Of a stretch of 27,191 bases of DNA, positions 6,276-13,165 are shown in pieces (position 1 is the stretch's first letter; each line of letters begins with the position of its first letter). The stretch lies in contig CATOKC010000036.1 of the NCBI GenBank assembly GCA_951800675.1, forward strand, positions 1 to 27,191. The letters are read 5' to 3'. The stretch is from an uncultured Oscillibacter sp. GTDB taxonomy: Bacteria > Bacillota_A > Clostridia > Oscillospirales > Oscillospiraceae. Below the pieces are notes generated by a model that saw only the letters and a program-made list of their open reading frames with translations, did no database searches and was not told where the DNA came from. The position numbers and the translations under genes were made by a program.

Positions 6276-6707
6276 ATGGAGGAACACACCTATTTCCTGA
6301 AAGCCATGGACTGGGCCGCCGCCGGGACCTACTACGACGAGGCGCGCAACGCCTTCCCGCTCCGTGGAAGCGTCCGTATTCTCCGGGAGCCGGAATGGAC
6401 GCTGAACGGCCTTCTGGAGGTCCGGTCGGACCCGCCGGTCCGCTTTACCAATGACTACCGCATCCGCCAGGCGGCTTCCCCGCTCACCTTGGAGTGGACC
6501 TCCTTCAACCCGGCCCTGGGCCCGCTGGAGGGCTCCTTCGAGTTTGTGGGGCGCAGCATTCTCTCCGCCTACCGCTCCCAAGACGGCGCGTACAGCGGCA
6601 CGGAGGTCCTGACCCCGCGGGAGGACGGGAGTTATTACAATGCGGGAGCCGCGTTTTGGGGCGGCAGGCGGCTTTCCTCCTGGGAAGCGGTCCTGACGCC
6701 GGTCTGA
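6276..6707 (+). CDS. uncharacterised protein between purE and purC
   Basis: A 143-aa protein that I do not recognise. It has no signal peptide, no transmembrane segment and no cysteine. It is rich in aromatic residues and alternating patterns (RGSVRILREPEWTLNGLLEV, PLTLEWTSFNPALGPLEGSFEFVG) that suggest an all-beta, barrel-like fold; this is inference. The ATG lies 4 nt after the purE stop with only a weak GGCGGA site 11 nt upstream, so translation is probably coupled to purE. Frame and codon use match the neighbouring genes. It sits inside a purine operon that lacks a recognisable IMP cyclohydrolase, which makes a purine-related role possible but unproven. Confidence 0.75.
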   Translation: MEEHTYFLKAMDWAAAGTYYDEARNAFPLRGSVRILREPEWTLNGLLEVRSDPPVRFTNDYRIRQAASPLTLEWTSFNPALGPLEGSFEFVGRSILSAYRSQDGAYSGTEVLTPREDGSYYNAGAAFWGGRRLSSWEAVLTPV

Positions 6708-6749
6708 GAAAAACCTTGAATTTAAATATACAGGACGGAGGAATTCAAT

Positions 6750-7463
6750 ATGCAAAAGCTGGAGCAGCTCTACGAGGGCAAGGCCAAGAAGGTCTTTCAA
6801 ACCGACGACCCGAACCTGTACATCGTGGACTACAAGGACGACGCCACGGCCTTCAACGGCCTGAAAAAAGGCACCATCGTGGGAAAAGGCGTCATCAACA
6901 ACCAAATGACCAACCGCTTCATGGCAAAGCTGGAGAAGGCCGGGGTCCCCACCCACTTCGTGGAGGAGCTCAGCCAGCGGGAAACCGTAGTGAAGAAGGT
7001 CTCTATCGTCCCCCTGGAGGTCATCATCCGCAACATCTCCGCCGGGTCCTTCGCCAAGCGCTACGGCGTGGAGGAGGGCATTGTCTTCGACGCACCCACC
7101 ATCGAGTTTTCCTATAAAAACGACGATTTGGGGGACCCCCTGCTGAACGCGTACCACGCCCTGGCCCTGAAGCTGGCCACCCCCGAGGAGATCGAAACCA
7201 TCAAGAAATACGCCTTCCAGGTCAACGACTTTCTCAAGGACTTCTGGGCCTCCTGCGGCGTGACCCTGGTGGACTTCAAGCTGGAATTCGGCCGTTTGGA
7301 CGACGGAACCATCGTCCTGGCGGACGAGATCAGCCCCGACACCTGCCGCCTCTGGGACTCCAAGACCCATGAAAAGCTGGACAAGGACCGCTTCCGCCGG
7401 GACCTGGGCGGCGTGGAGGACGCCTACGCCGAGGTCATGCGCCGGATGAACGAGGCGCTGTAA
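6750..7463 (+). CDS. purC: phosphoribosylaminoimidazole-succinocarboxamide (SAICAR) synthase
   Basis: A 237-aa ATP-dependent ligase joining CAIR and aspartate to give SAICAR. Family features are [16 protein letters not shown] at the N-terminus, [35 protein letters not shown]-type sequence at [31 protein letters not shown] and the C-terminal [13 protein letters not shown]. The length is normal for the bacterial monofunctional enzyme. The ATG follows a GGACGGAGGA ribosome binding site. The next gene, a 46-aa peptide, starts directly at the base after the purC stop codon. Confidence 0.98.
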   Translation: MQKLEQLYEGKAKKVFQTDDPNLYIVDYKDDATAFNGLKKGTIVGKGVINNQMTNRFMAKLEKAGVPTHFVEELSQRETVVKKVSIVPLEVIIRNISAGSFAKRYGVEEGIVFDAPTIEFSYKNDDLGDPLLNAYHALALKLATPEEIETIKKYAFQVNDFLKDFWASCGVTLVDFKLEFGRLDDGTIVLADEISPDTCRLWDSKTHEKLDKDRFRRDLGGVEDAYAEVMRRMNEAL

Positions 7464-7604
7464 GTGGGCGTTATCGGAGGGCCGGACGGCCCCATCGCGA
7501 TTTTTGTCTCCACCACCCCCGCCGGGATCGCCGCCTTAGCGCTCCTGGCCGCGGCGGCGCTGGGGGCTGTACTCTGGATATTCCCGCGCAAGCGTAAAAA
7601 ATAA
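7464..7604 (+). CDS. 46-aa single-pass membrane peptide with GGPDGP motif (OadB N-terminus-like)
   Basis: This small gene reads VGVIGGPDGPIAIFVSTTPA, then a hydrophobic helix (~20-40, GIAALALLAAAALGAVLWIF), then a basic end PRKRKK. It begins with GTG immediately after the purC stop, with GAGG 8 nt upstream inside the purC end, and stops 11 nt before purF, whose AAGGAGG site overlaps its stop. The GGPDGPIAIFVS segment closely resembles a conserved motif of the beta subunit of sodium-translocating decarboxylases (OadB/GcdB), but the rest of that ~400-residue protein is absent. One transmembrane helix with a positive C-terminus predicts a cytoplasmic tail. Function is unknown; the tight fit between purC and purF argues that it is real. 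Confidence 0.72.
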   Translation: MGVIGGPDGPIAIFVSTTPAGIAALALLAAAALGAVLWIFPRKRKK

Positions 7605-7615
7605 GGAGGCTGCGA

Positions 7616-9040
7616 ATGGGCGGATTTTTTGGCGCGATTTCAAAACGGGACGTGGTGCTGGACGTGTTCTTCGGCACGGACTACCACTCCCACCTGGGCA
7701 CCCGCCGGGGCGGCATGGCCGTCTATGACGGGGACCGAACCGGCTTTCACCGGCAAATCCACAACATTGAGAACACCCCCTTCCGCACCAAGTTCGAGAA
7801 GGATCTGGCCGGGTTCCGGGGCTGCTCCGGCATCGGCTGCATCAGCGACACGGACCCCCAGCCCCTGCTGATGCGCTCCCACCTGGGGCTGTACGCCATC
7901 TCCACCGTGGGCATCATCCAGAACGCCGAGGCCCTGGTGGACCGCTACTTCTCCGACCACGGCCACCAGTTTATGGCCATGAGCTCCGGCAAGGTCAACG
8001 CCACGGAGCTGGTGGCCTCCCTCATCAACCAGAAGGACGACCTGGTCACCGGCATCCGTTACGCCCAGGAGGAGATCGAGGGCTCCATGACCATCCTCAT
8101 CCTCACAACCGAGGGCATCTACGCCGCCCGGGACCGCCTGGGCCGCCTGCCGGTGCTCATCGGCCAGAACGAGGAGGGCTGCTGCGTCTCCTTCGAGTCC
8201 TTCGCCTACCACAAGCTGGGCTATCAGGACGCCTATGAGCTGGGCCCCCAGGAGATTGTGAAAATTACCCCCGAAGGCTGGGAGACCCTCTCCCCCGCGG
8301 GGAAGGACATGCGCATCTGCGCCTTTCTCTGGACCTACTACGGCTATCCCAATTCCTGCTACGAGGGGATGAACGTGGAGGTTATGCGCTACCGCAACGG
8401 CGAGATCATGGCCCGGGACGAGGTCCAGCGGGGCCAGCTCCCGAAGGTGGACTACGTGGCGGGGGTCCCGGACTCCGGCGTCCCCCACGCCATCGGCTTC
8501 GCCAACCGCAGCGGCAAGCCCTTCGCCCGGCCCTTCGTGAAGTACACCCCCACCTGGCCCCGGTCCTTCATGCCCGAGAGCCAGGACGTGCGGAACCAGG
8601 TGGCCAAGATGAAGCAGATCCCCGTCCCGGAGCTCATCAAGGGCAAGAAGCTCCTCTTCGTGGACGACTCCATCGTCCGGGGCACCCAGCTCCGGGAGAC
8701 GGTGGAATTCCTCTATGAATCCGGCGCGGAGGAGGTTCACATGCGCTCCGCCTGTCCCCCCATCATGTACGGCTGCAAGTACCTGAACTTCTCCCGGAGC
8801 AATTCCGACATGGAGCTTCTCAGCCGGAAGACCGTCCAGGCCCTGGAGGGGAACGAGGGCCAGGAGCACCTGGCGGAGTACGCCGACGCCTCCACGGAGC
8901 GGGGGCGGTGCATGCTCCAAACCATCTGCAAGGAGATGGGCTTCGACTCCCTGGGCTATCAATCCCTGGACGGCCTTTTAGAGGCCATCGGCATCGACAG
9001 GGACAAAATCTGTACTTACTGCTGGACGGGGAAGGAATGA
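7616..9040 (+). CDS. purF: amidophosphoribosyltransferase-like protein (PurF) without the catalytic N-terminal Cys
   Basis: A 474-aa PurF homologue, expected to make phosphoribosylamine from PRPP. The phosphoribosyltransferase half is intact: PRPP loop LLFVDDSIVRGTQL (346-359), PDSGVPHAIGFANRSGKPF, and four cysteines C235, C387, C466 and C469 spaced like the Fe-S ligands of Bacillus PurF. The N-terminal Ntn-glutaminase half is altered. The protein starts MGGFFGAISKRD where canonical PurF has (M)CG-I-FG, so the nucleophile Cys is Gly2; LQHRGQES becomes LGTRRGGM; the RYST and HNGNL glutamine-site motifs are replaced (GCISDTDPQP, TVGIIQNAEAL). The ATG follows AAGGAGG and no upstream Cys start exists. 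It may use free ammonia or a partner glutaminase; this is inference. Confidence 0.93.
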   Translation: MGGFFGAISKRDVVLDVFFGTDYHSHLGTRRGGMAVYDGDRTGFHRQIHNIENTPFRTKFEKDLAGFRGCSGIGCISDTDPQPLLMRSHLGLYAISTVGIIQNAEALVDRYFSDHGHQFMAMSSGKVNATELVASLINQKDDLVTGIRYAQEEIEGSMTILILTTEGIYAARDRLGRLPVLIGQNEEGCCVSFESFAYHKLGYQDAYELGPQEIVKITPEGWETLSPAGKDMRICAFLWTYYGYPNSCYEGMNVEVMRYRNGEIMARDEVQRGQLPKVDYVAGVPDSGVPHAIGFANRSGKPFARPFVKYTPTWPRSFMPESQDVRNQVAKMKQIPVPELIKGKKLLFVDDSIVRGTQLRETVEFLYESGAEEVHMRSACPPIMYGCKYLNFSRSNSDMELLSRKTVQALEGNEGQEHLAEYADASTERGRCMLQTICKEMGFDSLGYQSLDGLLEAIGIDRDKICTYCWTGKE

Positions 9041-9106
9041 CAATCCGCGGAGACCGGCGCCCCCCGGCGTCCCGTCCTCCGCAAGCCCTTTCTTCCCCAT
9101 AAACGG

Positions 9107-9121
9107 GCCGCCGGAGGCGGC
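9107..9121 (+). repeat. GC-rich hairpin between purF and purM
   Basis: GCCGCC-GGA-GGCGGC lies in the 104-nt gap between purF and purM, just before the purM ribosome binding site. There is no T run, so it is not a terminator. It may be a processing or stability element, or simply high-G+C noise. The gap holds no gene. Confidence 0.35.
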
Positions 9122-9144
9122 GGCTCATACAAGGAGGTTCAACC

Positions 9145-10212
9145 ATGGAAAACTCCCATTCCGCCGCATACGCCGCCGCCGGGGTGGACATCACCGCCGG
9201 GTACGAGGGCGTGCGGCTGATGAAGCCCTTTGTGGAGCGCGCCAAAATCCCGGGGGTCGTCTCCGGCATCGGCGGCTTCGGCGGCCTCTTCGCGCCAAAC
9301 CTCTCCGGCATGGAGGAGCCCGTCCTGGTCTCCGGCACCGACGGCGTGGGCACCAAGCTGCGCCTGGCCCAGCTGCTGGACAAGCACGATACCATCGGAA
9401 TCGACTGCGTGGCCATGTGCGTCAACGACATCATCTGCTGCGGCGCCCGGCCCCTCTTCTTCCTGGACTATATCGCCATCGGCAAAAACGAGGCGGAGAA
9501 GGTGGCCTCCATCGTCTCCGGCGTGGCGGAGGGCTGCGTCCAATCCGGCTGCGCCCTGATTGGCGGCGAGACCGCCGAGCATCCCGGCGTCATGGACCCC
9601 AACGACTATGACATTGCGGGCTTTGCCGTGGGTGTGGTGGACAAGCCCAAAATCATCGACGGAAGCCGGGTCCGGGAGGGGGACGCCCTCATCGGCCTGA
9701 CCTCCTCCGGCGTCCACTCCAACGGCTTCTCCCTGGTGCGGAAGATCTTTGACATCGAGCATGCCGATCTCACCACCCCCATGGATGAGCTGGGCGGCAA
9801 ATCCTTGGGCGAGACCCTGCTGGCTCCCACAAAGCTTTACGTCAAGCCGGTCCTGGCCCTGCTGGAGGGGGGAATTGACCTCCACGGAGCCAGCCACATC
9901 ACCGGCGGCGGCTTCTTCGAGAACGTGCCCCGGATGCTGCCCCAGGGCTTTGAGCCCCATTTCTACGCCGCCACGCTGCCCCGGCTTCCCATCTTCGAGC
10001 TCATCGCCAAGCGCGGAAACGTCTCCGGGCACGATATGTACAACACCTTCAACATGGGCCTCGGCATGGTGCTGGCGGTTCCCGCGGAGGAGGCGGACCG
10101 GGCCCTGGAGCTCCTGCACGCCGCCGGGGAACCGGACGCGGCCGTCGTGGGCAGCGTCCATCCGGGCAATGGGGGCGTCCTCTTTTGCGAGGCCTGCCCT
10201 CCCATCCTATGA
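9145..10212 (+). CDS. purM: phosphoribosylformylglycinamidine cyclo-ligase (AIR synthetase)
   Basis: A 355-aa ATP-dependent enzyme closing the imidazole ring (FGAM to AIR). Full-length signatures are GIGGFGGLFAPN, VSGTDGVGTKLRLAQ, CVNDIICCGARPLFFLDYIAIGK, GCALIGGETAEHPGVM, LTSSGVHSNGFSLVRK, HITGGGFFENVPRMLP and NTFNMGLGMVLAVP. The ATG has an ideal AAGGAGG site 7 nt upstream. The C-terminal end overlaps purN by 4 nt (ATGA), so the two are translationally coupled. The gene has normal length and I see no unusual replacement in the ATP-binding loop. Confidence 0.98.
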   Translation: MENSHSAAYAAAGVDITAGYEGVRLMKPFVERAKIPGVVSGIGGFGGLFAPNLSGMEEPVLVSGTDGVGTKLRLAQLLDKHDTIGIDCVAMCVNDIICCGARPLFFLDYIAIGKNEAEKVASIVSGVAEGCVQSGCALIGGETAEHPGVMDPNDYDIAGFAVGVVDKPKIIDGSRVREGDALIGLTSSGVHSNGFSLVRKIFDIEHADLTTPMDELGGKSLGETLLAPTKLYVKPVLALLEGGIDLHGASHITGGGFFENVPRMLPQGFEPHFYAATLPRLPIFELIAKRGNVSGHDMYNTFNMGLGMVLAVPAEEADRALELLHAAGEPDAAVVGSVHPGNGGVLFCEACPPIL

Positions 10213-10829
10213 GCCGGGCACGCATCGCCGTCCTGGTCTCCGGCGGCGGAACCAATCTGGAGGCCCTGTTAAACGCCCAGGACGCGGGAACCATCCCCCA
10301 CGGGGAGATTGTGGTGGTTCTTGCAAGCAATCCCGGGGCCTACGCTCTGGAACGGGCAAAAAACCACGGCGTCCCGGGCTTTGCCGTCCCACGAAAAGGA
10401 TGCGCTCAGGAGGAATTTGAAGCCGGCCTGACGGAAAAACTGACCGCGTACCGGGCGGACATGATCATTCTGGCGGGCTTCCTCTCCATTCTGTCCGAGG
10501 ACTTTGTGAAGCGCTGGCCGAACCGTATCTTGAATGTCCACCCCTCCCTCATCCCCGCCTTCTGCGGCAAGGGCTATTACGGTCTCAAGGTCCATGAGGA
10601 GGCCCTCCGCCGGGGGGTGAAGGTCACCGGGGCCACGGTGCACTATGTCAACGAAATTCCCGACGGAGGGGAGATTCTCCTCCAAAGAGCGGTGGAGGTC
10701 CTTCCCGGCGACACGCCGGAGGTCCTCCAGCGCCGGGTAATGGAACAGGCGGAATGGGTTCTGCTGCCCCAGGCGGCGGAGCTGACCGCCCAAAGGCTGA
10801 CCCAAGGAAAGAAAGGACGCGCTTTATGA
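10209..10829 (+). CDS. purN: phosphoribosylglycinamide formyltransferase (GAR transformylase)
   Basis: A 206-aa folate-dependent enzyme transferring the formyl group of 10-formyl-THF to GAR. It shows RIAVLVSGGGTNLEALL (phosphate-binding loop), the catalytic Asn and His in RILNVHPSLIPAF, and GATVHYVNEIPDGGEIL with the catalytic Asp. The start is the ATG at 10209, which overlaps the purM stop (ATGA); an upstream in-frame start would lie deep in purM. Its own stop overlaps the next gene by 4 nt. The loop reads SLIPAFCGKGYYGLKVH, the usual substrate-binding loop in slightly variant form. Confidence 0.97.
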   Translation: MSRARIAVLVSGGGTNLEALLNAQDAGTIPHGEIVVVLASNPGAYALERAKNHGVPGFAVPRKGCAQEEFEAGLTEKLTAYRADMIILAGFLSILSEDFVKRWPNRILNVHPSLIPAFCGKGYYGLKVHEEALRRGVKVTGATVHYVNEIPDGGEILLQRAVEVLPGDTPEVLQRRVMEQAEWVLLPQAAELTAQRLTQGKKGRAL

Positions 10830-11941
10830 TCGACCGCTCTCAACTTCATGACTTCCATCCCCAGGCCTCCGGTCTGGACCGGGATATCCAATCCCTGCTG
10901 CACCGCTCCCGCCGGGAGCGGCGGCTGTGCCAGCGGGATGCCTTCCTCGCCCTGCTGGCGGGAGTCCCCGCCCTGCGAAAAACGCCCGGTCTCCCGGAGC
11001 TCAAGGGGGCGGACTACTTCACCACCCTGCCCCTCTGCGCCACGGAGGCAGATGCCGTCGCCTGCCGGGCCCATCTGAAAACTGTTTTCGGCATCAAGGA
11101 CAAGGAGGGCCTTCTGGACTTCTGCGACCGGCAGTTCCACTGCCAGGACCACTATCTGGATTTCGAGGCCGTCTGGGAGGGCCGTCCCCTCTTTGACCTC
11201 GCCTCCCTGAATCCCGACGCCGCCGGATTCTTCACCCAGGCCCGGGACTTCTCCGCCCAGTTCTATCCCCTGGTGGGGCACCTGGGCTATCTCGCCTGGG
11301 ACATCAGCGAGCGGACGGGCCACCTCCGGGCGGGGCTGGCCTGCGGCCTGCTGACCCGGGAGGAGTTTGACCAGCTGGCGGAGGAGCAAATCATCCAGGC
11401 CCAGGCCTTCGGCAGCTGGGAGGAGTACGCCGCCAGCCTGGTCTGCGGCGCGCTGTATTGGGACTTCCGCCAGGGGACCTCCCTGCCGGACCTCCGGAAG
11501 GCCCAGCAGCTGTGGATGGACCTGGTGCGAACCCTGCTGGCCAACGACGCCGCCTGGGACAGCGGCTTCTGGTACACCCCCAAGCGGGAGAAGGAATACC
11601 GCCTCTGGCCCTCGGAAATGAAGCTGTACCTCCCGGACTGGGAGGGGCCCAACGGCTGCTTCCTGACGGACCGAGTCGCCGTGGACGGCCGCAAAATCGG
11701 CTGGTGCTACCGGGAGGAGCCGGAGACCACCTTCCCCGACAGCGGCTGGCGCTTCTTCTCCGGCGACGAAAGCGAGGAATATATTGCGGACATCGGCCAC
11801 ACCGGCATTTTCGACCTGAACACCGCCTGCAACCTGGACCCGGAAATCGTCCCCCTGCTGACCGCTCCTTACCGGAGCGCCTTCGTCCGGGGGGAGGACG
11901 GGACATTCCGTCCGGAGCCCTTCGAGCTGACGGAGGACTGA
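10826..11941 (+). CDS. DUF1266 - DUF2185 (Imm33-like) fusion protein in the purine operon
   Basis: A 371-aa cytosolic protein with no known enzymatic role. Residues ~60-250 fit DUF1266, with the characteristic LAWDISERTGHLRAG...REEFDQL...AFGSWEEYAASLVCGALYWDFR pattern. Residues ~275-365 fit DUF2185 (also called Imm33), with the hallmark IGWCYREEP, DSGWRFFSGDESEEYI and FDLNTACN...PEIVPLL blocks. The ATG overlaps the purN stop by 4 nt and has GAAAGGA upstream, so it is a true operon member. DUF2185 proteins have been proposed as immunity proteins in polymorphic toxin loci, but no toxin gene is nearby. Domain calls come from remembered motif patterns. The place next to the AICAR transformylase gene makes a purine-linked job worth testing; none is known to me. 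Confidence 0.8.
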   Translation: MIDRSQLHDFHPQASGLDRDIQSLLHRSRRERRLCQRDAFLALLAGVPALRKTPGLPELKGADYFTTLPLCATEADAVACRAHLKTVFGIKDKEGLLDFCDRQFHCQDHYLDFEAVWEGRPLFDLASLNPDAAGFFTQARDFSAQFYPLVGHLGYLAWDISERTGHLRAGLACGLLTREEFDQLAEEQIIQAQAFGSWEEYAASLVCGALYWDFRQGTSLPDLRKAQQLWMDLVRTLLANDAAWDSGFWYTPKREKEYRLWPSEMKLYLPDWEGPNGCFLTDRVAVDGRKIGWCYREEPETTFPDSGWRFFSGDESEEYIADIGHTGIFDLNTACNLDPEIVPLLTAPYRSAFVRGEDGTFRPEPFELTED

Positions 11942-11975
11942 CCCCCATCAATACACATACAAAGGAGCGCGGACC

Positions 11976-13154
11976 ATGAACAAGCTGGAACTGAAATACG
12001 GCTGCAACCCCAACCAGAAGCCCTCCCGCATCTTCATGAAGGACGGCGGGGACCTTCCCCTGACCGTTTTAAACGGCAAGCCCGGCTATATCAACTTCCT
12101 GGACGCTCTGAACTCCTGGCAGCTGGCCCGGGAGCTGAAGGAGGCCACCGGCCTCCCCGCCGCCGCCAGCTTCAAGCACGTCTCCCCCGCCGGGGCCGCC
12201 GTGGGCCTGCCCCTCAGCGAGACGGACCGGAAGCTCTACTTTGTGGAGCCCGGCGCGGAGCTCTCCCCCATCGCCCGCGCCTACATCCGGGCCCGGGGGG
12301 CGGACCGCCTCTGCTCATACGGCGACTGGGCGGCCCTCTCCGATGTGTGCGACGCCGCCACAGCCAGCTATCTCAAGGCGGAGGTCTCCGACGGCGTGAT
12401 CGCCCCCGGCTATACGGAGGAGGCCCTGGAAATTCTGAAAACCAAGAAAAAGGGCGGCTACAACGTGGTCCAAATCGACCCGGCCTATCAGCCCGCCCCC
12501 CAGGAGTACAAGGATGTTTTTGGCGTCACCTTCCAGCAGGGCCGGAACAAGTACAAGATCGACGAAAGCCTTCTGACCAACCTCGTGACGAAAAACCGAA
12601 CCCTCCCCGCCCCGGCAAAGATTGACATGATTGTGGCCCTCATCACCTTGAAATACACCCAGTCCAACTCCGTCTGCTACGTGAAGGATGGGCAGGCCAT
12701 CGGCGTGGGCGCGGGCCAGCAGAGCCGCATCCACTGCACCCGCCTGGCGGGCGCCAAGGCGGACAACTGGTGGCTCCGCCAGCACCCGGCGGTCCTGGCC
12801 CTGCCCTTTGTGGAACATATCCGCCGCCCGGACCGGGACAACGCCATTGACGTGTACCTCTCCGACGAGTGGGAGGATCTTCTGGCGGAGGGCGCGTGGC
12901 AGGCCGTCTTTACCGAGCGCCCCCAGCCTCTGACGGCGGAAGAGAAAAAAGCCTGGATCGCCAAACAGCGCGGTGTCACCTGCGGCTCCGACGCCTTCTT
13001 CCCCTTCGGTGACAACGTGGAGCGGGCTCGGAAGAGCGGCGTGGAGTACATTGTCCAGCCCGGCGGAAGCATCCGGGATGACCACGTAATCGAAACCGCC
13101 GATAAATACGGCATGGCCATGTGCTTCACCGGCATGAGACTGTTCCATCATTAA
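11976..13154 (+). CDS. purH: stand-alone AICAR transformylase (PurH C-terminal half only)
   Basis: A 392-aa enzyme formylating AICAR to FAICAR with 10-formyl-THF. It carries the transformylase domain from its first residues (LKYGCNPNQKPSRIF, FLDALNSWQLARELKE, the catalytic Lys67-His68 pair in SFKHVSPAGAAVG, SNSVCYVKDGQAIGVGAGQQSRIHCTRLA, DAFFPFGDNVERA and YIVQPGGSIRDDHVI). The ~200-residue MGS-like IMP cyclohydrolase domain that begins usual ~510-aa PurH proteins is absent. The ATG has AAAGGAG 8 nt upstream and the preceding gene is unrelated, so this is a natural single-domain form and not a truncation. A separate IMP cyclohydrolase is needed to finish IMP, and none is recognisable in the window. 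The symbol refers to the transformylase half only. Confidence 0.95.
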   Translation: MNKLELKYGCNPNQKPSRIFMKDGGDLPLTVLNGKPGYINFLDALNSWQLARELKEATGLPAAASFKHVSPAGAAVGLPLSETDRKLYFVEPGAELSPIARAYIRARGADRLCSYGDWAALSDVCDAATASYLKAEVSDGVIAPGYTEEALEILKTKKKGGYNVVQIDPAYQPAPQEYKDVFGVTFQQGRNKYKIDESLLTNLVTKNRTLPAPAKIDMIVALITLKYTQSNSVCYVKDGQAIGVGAGQQSRIHCTRLAGAKADNWWLRQHPAVLALPFVEHIRRPDRDNAIDVYLSDEWEDLLAEGAWQAVFTERPQPLTAEEKKAWIAKQRGVTCGSDAFFPFGDNVERARKSGVEYIVQPGGSIRDDHVIETADKYGMAMCFTGMRLFHH

Positions 13155-13165
13155 GGAGGGCTTCC

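Noticed and set aside
7471..7677. Minus-strand open frame between purC and purF
   Set aside because: The plus-strand 46-aa frame with a ribosome binding site and recognisable motif explains this interval better.
7616..7720. Sequencing error or frameshift explaining the missing PurF Cys
   Set aside because: The frame is open throughout, the ribosome binding site is well placed, and several separate glutamine-site motifs are altered together, which a single error cannot explain.
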